From: Buxus sempervirens | Taxonomy: Eukaryota; Streptophyta; Magnoliopsida; Buxales; Buxaceae | Reading direction: 5' to 3' | NCBI GenBank assembly: GCA_947561395.2 | Contig: OX387184.1 | Coordinates: 37,624,766-37,688,765, forward strand | Length of the DNA stretch: 64,000 bases | The notes under the pieces: generated by a model | Databases searched by the model: none | Seen by the model: the letters and a program-made list of their open reading frames with translations, nothing else | Told to the model about the DNA's origin: nothing | Made by a program: the position numbers and the translations under genes | Shown: in pieces, positions 1 through 11,640 of the stretch | Layout: every line of letters starts with the position of its first letter | Numbering within the stretch: the first letter of the stretch is position 1

Positions 1-456
1 TTTTTTTTCTTTTTTCCCCTATTGCCCCTAACGCCAATTGCGGTTTTCACTAGGGCCGGCTTCTGCATTCCGTCATCACCAATCTTACTCTGAAAGTTGA
101 ATGAATATACTAAAATCACCGAGGGCTTAATAATAGGACGAAACAAAGGCTAAGCTTGGTTTATGAAAGAAAAGGTATTAAAGGCTCAAAATTTTCTAAG
201 TGTGAAAATGGGTCAACCGGACTTACAGTCATGATGAATTCAATCCCATTCCCCTCCTTTTATATTTGTATTTCATTTGCCCCTATTTTTTCTCTTTTTT
301 TTCTTTCTACCCCTATTGGCCTTGCCCCAGTATAAGATTGTAAGTCCAGTTTAGGTTTAACAAAGAAGACGAACCGGCTCAAATTGGCTTGACTAGGGAT
401 GAAATTTTTGGGAAATATAGAAAAATGGCCTTAGATCATTTCCTAGTAATATTCAT
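1..456 (-). other. Element A post-pol noncoding region
   Basis: No gene is seen. This T-rich (plus strand) tract follows the pol stop codon and matches 63240-63751 in element C along its length. Positions 30-169 contain a block shared also with element B (27481-27645), described separately. Confidence 0.8.
30..169 (-). promoter_or_regulatory. Conserved post-pol noncoding block, copy in element A
   Basis: On the minus strand the block starts with CTTTCATAAACCAAG, continues with TTTCGTCCTAT and GATGACGGAA, and ends with GTGAAAACC followed by GGCGTT. The same words in the same order occur in C (63410-63271) and, more diverged, in the Ogre-like element B (27481-27645). No reading frame explains the conservation. 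A role in RNA 3' end formation, export or packaging is only a guess. Confidence 0.6.
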
Positions 457-3400
457 TCAAGTAAAATATCTCTTTACTGCATCAGAGTTAATTGGCTCAG
501 GAAAATCCTTCCCATCCATCTCTGTTAAGATGAGAGCACCCCCTGATAGGACCTTTTTGACCACATAAGGTCCTTCCCAATTTGGTTTGAATTTTCCACG
601 AGGGTCTTCCAAAAAGGGTAAAATTTTCTTCAATATTAAATTTCCTTCTTGGAAAGTTCTGGGCTTTACCTTCTTATTGTAAGCCCTGGCCATTCTCTTC
701 TGATACAATTGGCCATGACAAAGCGCTTTTAAACGCTTTTTCTCTATTAAATTGAGTTGATCATGTCTTGACTGTATCCATTCAGCTTCTTCTAATTTAG
801 CTTCCATTAGCACTCTTAATGAAGGGATTTCTACTTCCACTGGTAAAACCGCTTCCATTCCATATACTAAAGAATACGGGGTTGCCCCTGTAGAAGTCCG
901 AATCGAGGTTCTGTAAGCATGTAGAGCAAGTGGCAGCATTTCATGCCAATCTTTGAAACTTACTACCTTCTTCTGAATGATCTTCTTTATGTTCTTATTT
1001 GCTGCTTCCACTGCCCCATTCATCTTTGGTCTGTAAGGAGCTGACTTGTGGTAGGTGATCTGAAATTGTTCACACATTTTCCTCATGTCCTTGTTCTTAA
1101 GGTTTGAAGCATTGTCTGATACTATGGCACTTGGCAAATCGTAGCGACAAATGATATTGTGCTTCAAGAATTTCAGAACGTGGCTACTCGTAATGTTTGC
1201 ATATGAAGCTACTTCTACCCACTTGGTGAAGTAATCAATTGCTACAAGTATAAACTTGTGTCCATTTGATGCCTTTGGAGAGATCATTCCAATGACGTCT
1301 ATACCCCACATGGAGAAGGGCCATGGAGATGTCATGTTGTGCAATTCACTTGGGGGTGCATTTTTATTATCAGCATACACTTGGCATAAATGACACCTTT
1401 TGACATGCATATAGCAATTGTGCTCCATTGTCGACCAGTAATATCCCAATCGCAGAATCTTCTTGGCAAGCATGTGTCCGTTCATATGGGGTCCACACAC
1501 TCCTCCATGTACAGTTTCAACTAACCTTTCTGACTCGGTCTTGGCAACACATCTAAGTAGTATATCATGGAGTGATCTTTTGTACAACTGCCCACCACTT
1601 AGTAAGAACTGTCCTGCCAACCTCTGTATTGTTCTTTTCTCTGTAGAAGTGATATTTTCTGGCAAACTCCGATCATTTAGGAAGTTCTTGATATCTTGAA
1701 ACCACGGTACTTCTTCTTTTGGGGTTTCTTCTAGAACAAGGCAATAAGCTGGTTCATCTCTGACTTCAATTTCCAGTGGTCTAATATCAACACCTTCTAG
1801 TATACTGACCATTGAAGCCAATGTTGCTAGAGCATCCGCAAACTGATTTTTGGCCCTTGGCATATAATTGAAGGAAATTCGAGTGAATTTGGTGCTTATT
1901 TCTTCTAAATACTGGTGATAGGGGATCAGTTTGTGATCCTTGGTTTTCCATTCACCAGTTGTTTGGAAGATGATAAGACTCGAATCCCCATATACGTCAA
2001 GTTCCTCCACTTCATGGTCTAAGGCAGCTTGCAACCCAATTATGCATGCTTCATACTCTGCAATATTGTTTGTGCATTGGAACCTTAACTTCACTGCGAT
2101 TGGGATGTGTGCCCCATCTGGCTTGATCAAAATAGCCCCTATTCCATTTCCATTCATATTGGCGGCCCCATCAAAGAACATTTGCCATGAGCTTTCCCCT
2201 TCTTCTTCTTCAGTAAACAGGATTGCCTCATCAGGGAAATTAGTCTTTAAGGGTTGGTATTCTGGTAAAGGGTGTGCAGCTAAGTGATCAGCAATGGCTT
2301 GTCCCTTAATGACTTTCTGTGTGATATAGATGAGGTCAAATTCAGAGAGTAACAACTGCCACTTTGCTGTTCTGCCAGTTAAAGCTGGTTTCTCAAATAG
2401 ATACTTCAAAGGGTCCATATGGGATATCAATAAGGTGGAATGACTAAGGAAATAATGTCTCAGTCTCTGAGTTGCCCACACTAAGGCACAACAAGTCTTT
2501 TCCAAAGAAGAGTACTTTGCTTCATATTCTGTAAATTTCTTGCTTAGGTAGTAAATCTCGCTTTCCTTTCTGCCTGTATCATCATGCTGCCCCAAGACAC
2601 ACCCCATTGACGTCTCCAAAACTGACAAGTATAAAATCAATGGTCTTCCTGGAGTTGGTGGTACTAACACAGGTGGGTTCAATAAATATTCCTTTATTGT
2701 GTCAAAGGCTTCTTGGCAATCGTCATTCCAGACTGTCGGGTTATTCTTTCTTAGAAGCTTGAAAATTGGTTCACAGATAGCGGTGAGCTGTGCTATGAAC
2801 CAGCTTATGTACTGAATCCTTCCAAGAAAACCACGAACTTCCTTTTCCGTTCTAGGTGATGGCATTTCAATGATTGCTTTAGCTTTAGCTGGGTCAATCT
2901 CAATTCCCTTCCTGCTTACTATAAAGCCCAATAATTTTCCTGATGTAGCTCCAAAAACACATTTCGCAGGGTTAAGCCTTAGACTGTATTTCCTGAGCCA
3001 GTCAAACACCTTCTTCAAGTTGATCAAATGGTCTTCTTCTTCACATTATTTGGCTATCATATCATCCATATAGACCTCCATCTCCTTGTGGATCATATCG
3101 TGGAATAAGGCTGTCATGGCCCGCTGGTAGGTTGCCCCGGCGTTTTTAAGCCCAAATGGCATGACAGTGTAGTGGAAGGTACCCCAAGGTGTAATGAATG
3201 CTGTTTTTTCTTGGTCCTCCTTAGCCATCTTAATTTGATTATACCCAGAAAAACCGTCCATGAATGAGAACAGGCTATGTATAGCAGTGTTGTCCACCAA
3301 TATGTCGATGTGTGGAAGTGGAAAATCGTCCTTTGGGCTTGCCTTATTCAAGTCTCTGTAGTCTACACACATTCGGACCTTTCCATCCTTCTTTGGTACT

Positions 3401-3507
3401 GGCACTATATTTGCAAGCCATTCAGGGTACGTGGAGACCGCCAAGAATCCAGCTTGGAATTGCTTAACCACTTCATCTTTGACCTTCAATGTCCATTCAG
3501 GTTTCAA
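457..3507 (-). pseudogene. pol: Element A pol: reverse transcriptase, RNase H and integrase
   Basis: One frame of 1,017 codons copies element RNA into DNA and integrates it. It contains RT (palm motif YMDD just before an in-frame TAA at 3046-3048), RNase H and integrase. Counting from 3027, RNase H acidic residues are D286, E324, D348 and D398. The integrase zinc motif is H507, H514, C545, C548, and the catalytic triad is D577, D638, E674, with exactly 35 residues between the last two. The C-terminal GKFKPNWEGPY segment is the usual integrase tail. Apart from the TAA the frame is open, so decay is recent. A one-base frameshift near 3550 separates it from the upstream pol segment. Confidence 0.95.
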
Positions 3508-3549
3508 CCTTCTCAGCTTCTGTTTAAGTGGCTTAACATCTGGTAGAAT

Positions 3550-4060
3550 GGTAGCCTATGCACAACCATGTCTGTGTCTAACCCCGGCATATCCCGATAC
3601 GACCATGCAAACACATCTTCATAATCAGCCAAAAATCGTATCATTTCATCCTGCTATACCTCAGATAAGCATACCCCAATCTTTACTATTTTTGGGTCAT
3701 CTTCGGTCCCTAGGTTTATTGATATGGTCTCTTCAATATTGGATTGGACCCCCTTTTCATGACGCTCCAATTGATATGTGATTTCTTTTGGAGGGTCGTC
3801 TTCTTCGTCCTCGATCTCTTCCTCAACCCCCATTAGGTCAAAGTCAAGCTCGAGGTCCAAGTCATACTCAACCTGATCCAATTCCGTTTGCTTATATGGT
3901 TCATAAGTGGTTTGGACCTTTTTGAAAAATTTATCTTTTCTATAAAAAATTGAAAAATCTTTTTGTGTTTTTTGAGAGCCTTCTACAAAATCTTTTCCTG
4001 AAGACAAAGGCTCATTAAAACCTTCAGGAAAAGGGCATTCCACTATTGGAGTTTTTTTTT
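3550..4060 (-). pseudogene. Element A pol, acidic linker between G-patch and RT
   Basis: The open stretch 4082-3654 is acidic (runs of D and E around LDLELDFDLMG). It leads to QLERHEKG...NIEET and, after an in-frame stop at 3654-3656, to FLADYEDVFAWSY and MPGLDTD, the standard segment before the RT core. Element B has the same order (ALERHEKG, FLKSYSDVFAWSYEDMPGLD). Frame breaks occur on both sides: near 4052-4060 in a run of nine T (plus strand), a typical slippage site, and near 3550 before the conserved KPLKQKLRRLKPEW segment. It is a connector in the Gag-Pol precursor, not a separate gene. Confidence 0.8.
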
Positions 4061-5209
4061 GGAAGCCATGTTTGTTTGCCAAACAAACGCTGCTTCAAAA
4101 GTAAGGGGAGTTTCCTCCCAATTGTTCAGAATAAAAGAATCTGGGGCAGGGATACAAGCCTGCTCCTCAAGCTCAGGGTCCGCATCCAAAATCACCAATA
4201 CTGGGTGAGTTGCATCGCCTATTTCTTCTGTAGGGCTAGTCCCAGATGGAACTTCTACTGCAGCCCAATCAATAAAAGGTAGCTCCTCTGCTACTTCTTC
4301 TTGGTTGCCTTCTGTCATGGCAAAAAAGGCTCCCACGTCCTCAGAGAAATCATGCTCCTGTTCTGCCTGTGGCCCAAGCCCACCCAATGCTTGTGGAGGT
4401 GGAGGTGGAACATATGGCTGCACGGTTGAGGACTTGGGTTTCTGGAATGGGTTGATGTTATAGTATGGAGGTTTGGACTGATTCTGGGGAGGAGACAGCT
4501 GAATCATGTGAGAAAGCTTAGGAAAAGTTTCCCTAATGTGCGGGAATTTCATGTCTTCCATCTGCCTTTGTCTTTTCCAATTCCTTGGCTTGGACCCCAA
4601 TCCTGCTCTATGGAATATCTTCTTAACCTTTACCGGTTCTATCCTTCCTTGCAGGTTAACCCCCAGACCTTTTCCAGGGTGAAAGTTGTACTTTTCCAGC
4701 ACATTCTTGACCATTTTTTCAGCACAGGTCAGCTTTCCTTCTTTTTCCTGATACCCCCCAGGTATAAAATTCACAGTTTCAAACTATAAAGAGTGAAAGG
4801 CCATCTTGTCAGCAGTCATTTCCATGTTTATGTAGGGTACATCAGGGGACCACATGGGAGGAACCAAATTTTCAGCTATGACAGTAATCACCTTTTGCCC
4901 TCTAATATATTTGACTCTTTGGTGGAGGGTAGATGGTATAGCCCTAGCTGTATGAATCCACGGCCTTCCTAGGAGTAGGTTGAAGGCTGCAGGTATATCC
5001 ATCACTTCAAATGTGATGTTAAAAATATACGGTCCAATAGTGACTGGCAGTTCAACCTCCCTTAGGGAGTGTGTTTTGGAGCTGTCAAATGCTCTTATGA
5101 TTCTTCCATTTTGTTTTATTTTATTTTGCTCCAGACCAAGCTTAACAAATGTTATTAAAGGGCAGACATTCAGAGCCAACCCATTATCAATCAAGACCCA
5201 GGCTATCAT
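4043..5209 (-). pseudogene. Element A aspartic protease followed by a G-patch domain
   Basis: Protease occupies 5209-4787: VLIDNGLALNVCP carries the active-site loop as D-N-G instead of the usual D-T/S-G, and FNLLLGRPW is the conserved C-terminal strand. The frame continues through one in-frame stop (4784-4786) into 4774-4043. There VKNVLEKYNFHPGKGLGVNLQG matches a G-patch, the glycine-rich nucleic-acid-binding module also known after the protease of betaretroviruses. After it comes a Pro-rich and then an acidic linker. An in-frame TAA lies just before the protease, near 5218. Element B has the same protease motifs and a decayed G-patch. Confidence 0.85.
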
Positions 5210-5350
5210 GCAGCCTTACTGAGTACAGCTGTGTGCAAAGGGTCAACATGATGGTACCCTGCTGGGCTGATTTCAGTCTCAGAAAAAGTTATGACATTAT
5301 GGGATAAAATTTACCCAACCATCCGGCCTAGTTGGTTTGGTTCAATGTTT

Positions 5351-7795
5351 TTAGGCACATGAGCCCCCCTGAAGTATCCTTAACAAGGAGTCCCTATGTT
5401 TTTCAGAATTTAACAATAGGCCCAGTATTGAGATCTGGGCAGGGACTTTGTTCAATTGCTCGACAATGTTGAACTCACTCTTTTTTATGATTTTAATGAG
5501 GTCAGTAGCCTCACTACTAGTTACCTGAGGGGCATCCTCCCCTACCTTAGCCTTTCCTTTATTTTTCTTTTCTTCCTTTTCTTTTTCTGCCTCCTTTTGC
5601 TTTTCTTCCACCCCTACACATTTTCCTGACCTCATCATGAGGTTTACTTCTTTCTTGCTGTCTGCCTCAGCTGCAGGGAAGGTAGTGGTATAGCCTTCAC
5701 TGTGGTTCCATGGTACAGCCGATTCAGAGTAGGAAGGCTTAGGGACATTTATCACCAAAGGAGGAAGTTTGGACTTTGATGATGAAATTTGAGTGAGAGG
5801 GATATCAACAACCAATGGTGGAAGTTGTTTTGGTTGAGGGGTAGCAGAAGTGACTGATGCATTAAGGTGGTCACAATTTATGACCAGTGTTGGTTTTGAT
5901 AGAGTGGGTGAAAAATGGCTAGATGGACTGCAATTGATAACCAAAGGCGGCTTTGCAATGTTCATTTGGGCCATGAGGGAGGAGGCTTGGTCCAAAGCAG
6001 AGCTAATGCTCTCAGCAGCACGATCATTTCCTTTTGAAACCATATTTATTTCTGTTTCCTTATTTATTCTGTCAAAATAAACCTTGACCGTTGTCCTTAT
6101 TGGAGCAATTAATTGGGATGGGTCAAAAGTTATTTTATCAGAGGAAATTACCCCTATGACATTAGAGGGGCCTGCCCCATGATGCTGAGGCAATGGGTTT
6201 TGGCCAATGTCTGTTCTGGGAGGATTGGGAGCCCCTGTATTGAAAGACAGGATATTCTGGTCCAGTAAATCCTGAATTGCATGTTTCAAAGGCCAGCACT
6301 TGTCAGTAAGGTGCCCAGGTGCACCCATGTGGTAATCACAAGTGGTGGAGGGGTCAAATTTTCTCCCCTTGGATGCATTCGGATTGGGTTCTCTTAAAGT
6401 GATATACCCTGCTTTCAATAAAGTGGGCAGCAACTGAGAAGGAGTCATTGGAATACGGGTGAAAACCCTATTTCTCCTTGCTGTGAAATAGGCATCATTT
6501 TCCTCTTTAGTAAAAACACCCTTTTGGTCTGAGGGTGCTGCTGGAACATTAACCCTCATGGGGGCCTGGGTAGATGGAGCAGGTGGAGTAGGAAAGTGAG
6601 CAGGTATGTTAATTTGTATGGGCTTGTTAGGGCCCAACGGTGGCTGCACCATGTTCACCTTCCCTTCTTTCTTGTTCCCATTCTTTTTCAGCCCACTTCC
6701 TTTCTTCAGATTGGGGTCTTGCGGATTGACCATAGCGGAGTGGTCAATTATTTTTCCCGACCTTATCCCATCTTCGATTCGATCGGCCACTTGTACCAAA
6801 GCCACAAAATTAGTGGTGGTCTGACCCACCAGGTGGCTGTAGAATGGTTGACCCAGTGTACTGATGAAAGTGGAAATCATTTCCTGCTCTAGCATGGGTG
6901 GCCTGACCTGGGAGGCAGTCTCCTTCCATCTCTTGGCATACTGCCTCACGGATTCATCCCTTCCCTTACTCATTCTCATTACATCGTACCTGTATGGCAC
7001 GATTTCTGAATTAAACCGGTACTGAGCTAGGAAGGCATCTGCTAAGTCCTTACATCTTTTGATCTTTCCGTGGTCTAAAGTGGCGAACCATCTTAACGCA
7101 GTTCCAATTAGGCTCCTTTGAAAGAGTTGAATCAAGACGCCCTCATCCTGCCCGAACTGGCATAGGGCACCATAGTACAGCTTCAGATGGCTCATGGGGC
7201 AGTCAATGCCATCATATTTGTCTAGGTCTGGGCACTTGAACTTAGCCGGCAGGTTAACATTAGGGTACAGGCATAAGTCCTCAAAATTGGTGCCCCCGAA
7301 GTTGTTCACGCCTTTAACTTCTCTCAGTTCGTCTTGGATCATTTCAAGTCTGTGCATGAACTTCCTTTCAACTTCTTCCCTCATCCTTTCCTTTTCCTTG
7401 GCTTTGTCCGATTCCACTGTCTCATCCCTAATCAGTATAGGTTCAGGGGTGGGTTCATAGATGGGTTCAGGAATAGGTTGAACCGGAGGTGGAATGTTGA
7501 TTTGTGGTGGAGGTGCTGGGTTGGAAGTGGATGCTTGGTTCTGGGCTTGCACTTGTTGGGCCTGCACCGACAAGATGTTTTCTAGCATTCGGGCCAGTCC
7601 TGCCACTTGCTCCTGTAGCAAGACAATATCTGGATGAGGAGCATCAGCTTCAGTCTCAATGAGATTGATGGCGCGAGCTCTTGATCTGGTTACAGGAACT
7701 ATGATTGCAAGTGTATTAGTGCCTGGCAAAAATAAAGGAAAGAATATCAGTGCCCATTTAATCTCATTCACATGCCTAGGAATGCTTATGTGCAA
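5351..7795 (-). CDS. gag: Element A Gag polyprotein
   Basis: A continuous 814-codon frame for the structural protein that forms the particle and binds genomic RNA. Residues 80-125 are Pro/Gln-rich and 125-160 look coiled-coil. Residues 170-345 are the retrotransposon Gag capsid core (LPAKFKCPDLDKYDG, then ESVRQYAKRWKE). Residues 486-500 form a knuckle-like CX2HX5HX4C motif (C486, H489, H495, C500) in place of the retroviral CCHC. Residues 616, 635, 659 and 678 start four P[PT]LV-type repeats. The end (EQLNKVPAQISILGLL) equals the segment before the protease in B. The true N-terminus is uncertain: an acceptor-like site lies at 7723-7745, so the first about 25 residues may be intronic. It is intact while pol is broken. 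Confidence 0.92.
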   Translation of the reverse strand: MHISIPRHVNEIKWALIFFPLFLPGTNTLAIIVPVTRSRARAINLIETEADAPHPDIVLLQEQVAGLARMLENILSVQAQQVQAQNQASTSNPAPPPQINIPPPVQPIPEPIYEPTPEPILIRDETVESDKAKEKERMREEVERKFMHRLEMIQDELREVKGVNNFGGTNFEDLCLYPNVNLPAKFKCPDLDKYDGIDCPMSHLKLYYGALCQFGQDEGVLIQLFQRSLIGTALRWFATLDHGKIKRCKDLADAFLAQYRFNSEIVPYRYDVMRMSKGRDESVRQYAKRWKETASQVRPPMLEQEMISTFISTLGQPFYSHLVGQTTTNFVALVQVADRIEDGIRSGKIIDHSAMVNPQDPNLKKGSGLKKNGNKKEGKVNMVQPPLGPNKPIQINIPAHFPTPPAPSTQAPMRVNVPAAPSDQKGVFTKEENDAYFTARRNRVFTRIPMTPSQLLPTLLKAGYITLREPNPNASKGRKFDPSTTCDYHMGAPGHLTDKCWPLKHAIQDLLDQNILSFNTGAPNPPRTDIGQNPLPQHHGAGPSNVIGVISSDKITFDPSQLIAPIRTTVKVYFDRINKETEINMVSKGNDRAAESISSALDQASSLMAQMNIAKPPLVINCSPSSHFSPTLSKPTLVINCDHLNASVTSATPQPKQLPPLVVDIPLTQISSSKSKLPPLVINVPKPSYSESAVPWNHSEGYTTTFPAAEADSKKEVNLMMRSGKCVGVEEKQKEAEKEKEEKKNKGKAKVGEDAPQVTSSEATDLIKIIKKSEFNIVEQLNKVPAQISILGLLLNSEKHRDSLLRILQGGSCA
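7723..7745 (-). promoter_or_regulatory. Candidate 3' splice acceptor in front of element A gag
   Basis: Read on the minus strand, a pyrimidine-rich run (TTCTTTCCTTTATTTTTGCC) ends in AG at 7724-7723, directly before the conserved start of Gag. Element B has a similar CAG (about 18638-18640) at the aligned place. Splicing from an LTR donor would remove the long leader with its tandem array. Inference only. Confidence 0.4.
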
Positions 7796-7914
7796 GCTGG
7801 GTGAACACGAGTTTGGATTTTGTTTATTTATTTGCTTCTTTTCTTTTTTTGAATTGAATGTTGGAATATTCTAGGGCTTCCAACAGGTCCCACAATAAAG
7901 AGAAAATGATCTGA

Positions 7915-8462
7915 AATTCAAAGGCTTTCAGGGGCCCAGGGATTTTTGACAAAAGTCTGAAATTCAAAGGCTTTCAGAGGCCCAAGGAGTTTTTGAGAAA
8001 AAGTCTGAAATTCAAAGGCTTTCAGAGGTCCAAAGAGTTTTTGAGAAAAGGTCTGAAGTTCAAAGGCTTTTAGAGGCCCAAAGATTTGAAATTCAAAGGC
8101 TTTCAGAGGCCCAAAAGATCTGAAATTCAAAGGCTTTCAGAGGCCCAAAGGAAAAAGATCTTAAATTCAAAGGCTTTCAGAGGCCCAAAAGATTTAAAAT
8201 TCAAAGGCTTTCAGAGGCCCAAAGGAAAAAGATCTGAAATTCAAAGGCTTTCAGAGGCCCAAAGGAAAAAGATCTGAAATTCAAAGGCTTTGAAAAAGAT
8301 CTGAAATTCAAAGGCTTTCAGAGGCCCAAAAGATCTGAAATTCAAAGGCTTTCAGAGGCCCAAGGAGTTTTTGAGAAAAAGTCTGAAATTGAAAGGCTTT
8401 CAAAGGCCCAAGGAGTTTTTGAGAAAAAGTCTGAAATTCAAAGGCTTTCAGAGGCCCAAAGG
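7915..8462. repeat. Tandem minisatellite in element A leader
   Basis: About fourteen copies of a unit containing CTGAAATTCAAAGGCTTTCA plus GAGGCCCAAA. Unit length varies (about 25 to 50 bp) because of spacers such as GGAAAAAGAT or GGAGTTTTTGAGAAAAAG. It lies between PBS and gag, where Tat elements often have arrays. Open frames read through it are a by-product of the period. Confidence 0.93.
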
Positions 8463-9919
8463 ATTTTCTCCCACATTTTTTTGAAGCATTTTATTCAAAC
8501 TCATTTCCCTTTATCATTATTTAAAGGTTAAAGGAATAAGATTTAGTGGGAAAAACTGATTAAAATTGAATTTTCCGAGAAAACCGTATACACAGTACGG
8601 TCCAGCCCTGCCCGTATTCAAATTACGAGCGAACGTGACCGTATGGAAAACACGGGTGAACCCAGCCCGTATAACTAATACGGACGAGTTCAGCCCGTGT
8701 ATCAAATGCGGTTTTACTTAGCTCTTTTATGTTTTCTCAATTTTTACATGGTTTGATCACTTTAATTGCTCATCCAAACATACGGTTCACCCATTGCAAA
8801 GCTTCTAAACTGTCCCAAAGTGGACCTTGGCCTATTTGTAAAAACACATGTTTAGAAGGGCACATGTACCCTCCAAATTGACACCATACTCAAGAATTTG
8901 GTACCCTTTTGTTGACTCTTGCATGAACATTGGGTAGGATTGATTCTAAACAAAGTTAAAAACTCTTCCTATGGGCTACACCAATTTTAGGAAACATGCA
9001 TCTTTTGGGACCAATTTTATCCCGAACCAATGGGCACCATGACACCCCTATGACATGAAAATAATGCAAAAAAATAGGATTACCTTGTTACCTTGTTTAC
9101 CTTCAATATGGCATCCGCATTATGCCCTGGTTTGTAAGCCATGCAAACGGCCTTCCCATAATTACAAGCCCATATCCCCACGTAATTGTGTACTTTAGCC
9201 AAAAACGTGCAACTCCACCTTCAAGCGTAGGGGTTTTGGGTTTTGGCTTAATGGCAACTTATCACTCAAGCCTAGTGATGACCAGAATCACAGATCCACG
9301 TTATCATCACATCATTAGCTCAAAGTTCTAAGGTGAATTTTTTCACTTTCGCTTTCCGAAGTATCGACCTCGTTGCGCCAAGCTACACACATTCAGGTTC
9401 AACTTCCTATAGGTTAAGGGTAAGCTGTGTAAAAAATAAAATGTGCACAGTGCATTGTAAAAATAGGGTGCATTCACAACGTCCCAAACCCTTGCCACTC
9501 TTTTCCCAGCCATGCATAAACAAACCAAGGCATAATAGGAAAGCATATATAAAGTAAACAAATACACAAAGCAGTCCCTATAGCACCTAAAACATGCTCA
9601 TAAAAAAAATCATCTACTCATGCAAACATATGATCATGTTATACACCCAAAAATGCATCATGGAGATCATGCTGAAAATTAAAACATGCTATCATAAAAA
9701 TATAGCAAGAAATAAACATGGTTCAGCAAAACGAACCTCCCCTACGCATGTTTGTAGAAACAATCCTCTAAATCAAAATTAAGCATGTTTCTACCCCCAT
9801 GAATTCTTAAGCAATAATTCAGATTTAAAACATACCCAACATGCTTAAGAACACAAAATAGCAAGCAACTAAAAAAAATCAAAAACATGAACAAACACCA
9901 AAAGGCTTAAATCCACAAG
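8463..9919 (-). other. Element A 5' leader between PBS and tandem array
   Basis: No protein gene is supported. Positions 8584-8712 hold five imperfect palindromes of the type CCGTAT-N5/6-ATACGG (for example CCCGTATAACTAATACGG). These resemble the set in the LTR at 11559-11640. The rest is AT-rich leader without recognised features. Confidence 0.7.
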
Positions 9920-9937
9920 TCCCCAGCAGAGTCGCCA
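9920..9937 (-). other. Primer binding site of element A
   Basis: On the minus strand TGGCGACTCTGCTGGGGA starts two bases after the 5' LTR end (9940). It would pair with a tRNA 3' end; Ogre/Tat elements are described as tRNA-Arg primed (from memory). Confidence 0.85.
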
Positions 9938-10005
9938 GTTGTAAGACATGGAAAAATCAAATTCATATGACTTCCTCAATCATCACATGGGTTTGGATAA
10001 AACAA

Positions 10006-10015
10006 AGAGTCGCCA
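10006..10015 (-). promoter_or_regulatory. U5 decamer identical to the first ten bases of the element A PBS
   Basis: TGGCGACTCT on the minus strand, 78 nt upstream of the PBS, which begins with the same ten bases. The Ogre-like LTRs have TGGCGACTCC, again equal to their own PBS start. See findings. Confidence 0.6.
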
Positions 10016-11330
10016 CCATTCAATTTAGGTGTGAATGGACACCGAAATATTAAATAAGCACAAAAGGCAATTTTAGGGTAAAAATAACCCTCCTAAAAAA
10101 AACAACCAGAGATGGGTAAGGGGATTAGGTTATGAACAGGGGAAGGTGTTAGGCACCCCTATTCATCCACACAAGGTGGTTGCCAGGTATTGTTCATGTT
10201 AAAATAAAGGAAAAAGCTTGCTATAAAAATCAGGAAAAATCACAAAAAAGACAAAATATATGGTTTTTTCATACGAATAGTCTGATTGATCCAGAACTTT
10301 CAAATATGATCATACCATTCCTAGGGTTTCATGATCAAAATAAAATTAAGATAAAATCAAATAAAATCAATTTAAAGTGAAAAATCCAAAAATCTGGCTT
10401 CAAGCTAAATTCTAGAAATCTGGAAAAATATGATTTTTATAAAATATTTCACAATTGAACTTGAAGAGTCCAGGACATAGATAGAGCCCAAATTTCACAT
10501 TAAATCTGAAAATCAAAACCAAAAATACCCACGTTGATGAAGAACATCAAAAGGGGAGAATTTAGACCGTAGGGTCTTCTCTCAATAATGAAAAAGGATT
10601 TAAAAACCACTTCATGAAACCCTAGAATTTACTTTCAGGCTTTTGGATCCAGATCTACCATATTGATCATGATAAATCCAGGATCTTAGCCTAAAATAAC
10701 AAAAATCACGAAAACAGTGCTGTAGGTGCAAATATATGGAAAATCCAAATTTTATCAAAAAGTGGGGATCTCATGCTATAAACATCATGGATTCATGTGA
10801 TTCATTCAAATTCATCATAAAAACCATTAAAACAGGATCAAGATATTCAAAGCAGCCACATCTCACAGATTAGAGCACATGGGGGTCTACCCTACGGATC
10901 CACCTGTTCTCTTTTCCCCTAGCTCTCTCTTCACGTTTTACGGCTAGAGAGGATTCTTGAGGTACTTGGAGATAGGTTTGGTTATACAAACACAATCCAA
11001 GGCTTTATTCTAGAAAAAAGGAGAAAAACATATATGGGGTTCTATTCTAGGGATCCACCTGTTCCCTTTTCCCCTAGCTCCCTCTTCACGTTTTACGGCT
11101 AGAGAGACTCTTGAGGTACTTAGAGACAAGTTTAGGAATACAGAATACAAAAGATGGCCTTATTCTACAGCAATAGAGAAGATCCTATTATTTCTAGAAT
11201 TGAAGACAGAAAATAAAAGGGAAAAGGGACTTACCTAGATTGAGCAAGCAAGGCAGCAGGGATTCCTCTCTTCTCTTGGAGTTCCTTGGACGTCAAATTT
11301 TCGTGGCCTTTTGCTTGAGGAAAGGCCCTC

Positions 11331-11339
11331 TATTTATAG
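11331..11339 (-). promoter_or_regulatory. TATA box of element A LTR
   Basis: The minus strand reads TTTGCCTATAAATAGAGG about 405 bp into the LTR. The C LTR has CTATAAATAGG at the matching place, so this is the likely Pol II promoter of the element. Confidence 0.75.
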
Positions 11340-11558
11340 GCAAACCCAGGGGTATGGTTGGTCCAAGGTTTGGCAAGATAGAGTTTCAGTTTGAATTAAA
11401 CACAAGATCATGCCCATCCTTTATCCACAAAGATATTTCGCACGAATAAAATATATAATTTGCTCATTTAAAGGGATATTGGAATAAAGATAAGGCTCAG
11501 AAATCAAGAGAAGAACAAAACTCGCACGAGTCTGATGTGCCTGTAAATGATTTACGGT

Positions 11559-11640
11559 CCAAAGGTGTCCGTATATATATTACGGGTGCTGCGTGCCCGT
11601 ATATAAAATTCGGGCGCGCTTAGCCCGTAGATACAATACG
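11559..11640 (-). repeat. Short palindrome array in element A U3
   Basis: Three adjacent imperfect palindromes with CCCGTAT/ATACGGG arms and AT-rich centres, such as CCGTATATATATTACGGG. The same type occurs in the leader of this element (8584-8712). Confidence 0.6.

Noticed and set aside
1463-2287. Open frames on the plus strand over pol of element A
   Set aside because: They are shadows of the minus-strand pol frame and have no recognisable domain.
7918-8277. Repetitive open frames (FKGFQRPK-type) on both strands
   Set aside because: They arise from the tandem array whose unit lacks stop codons; no start context or domain.
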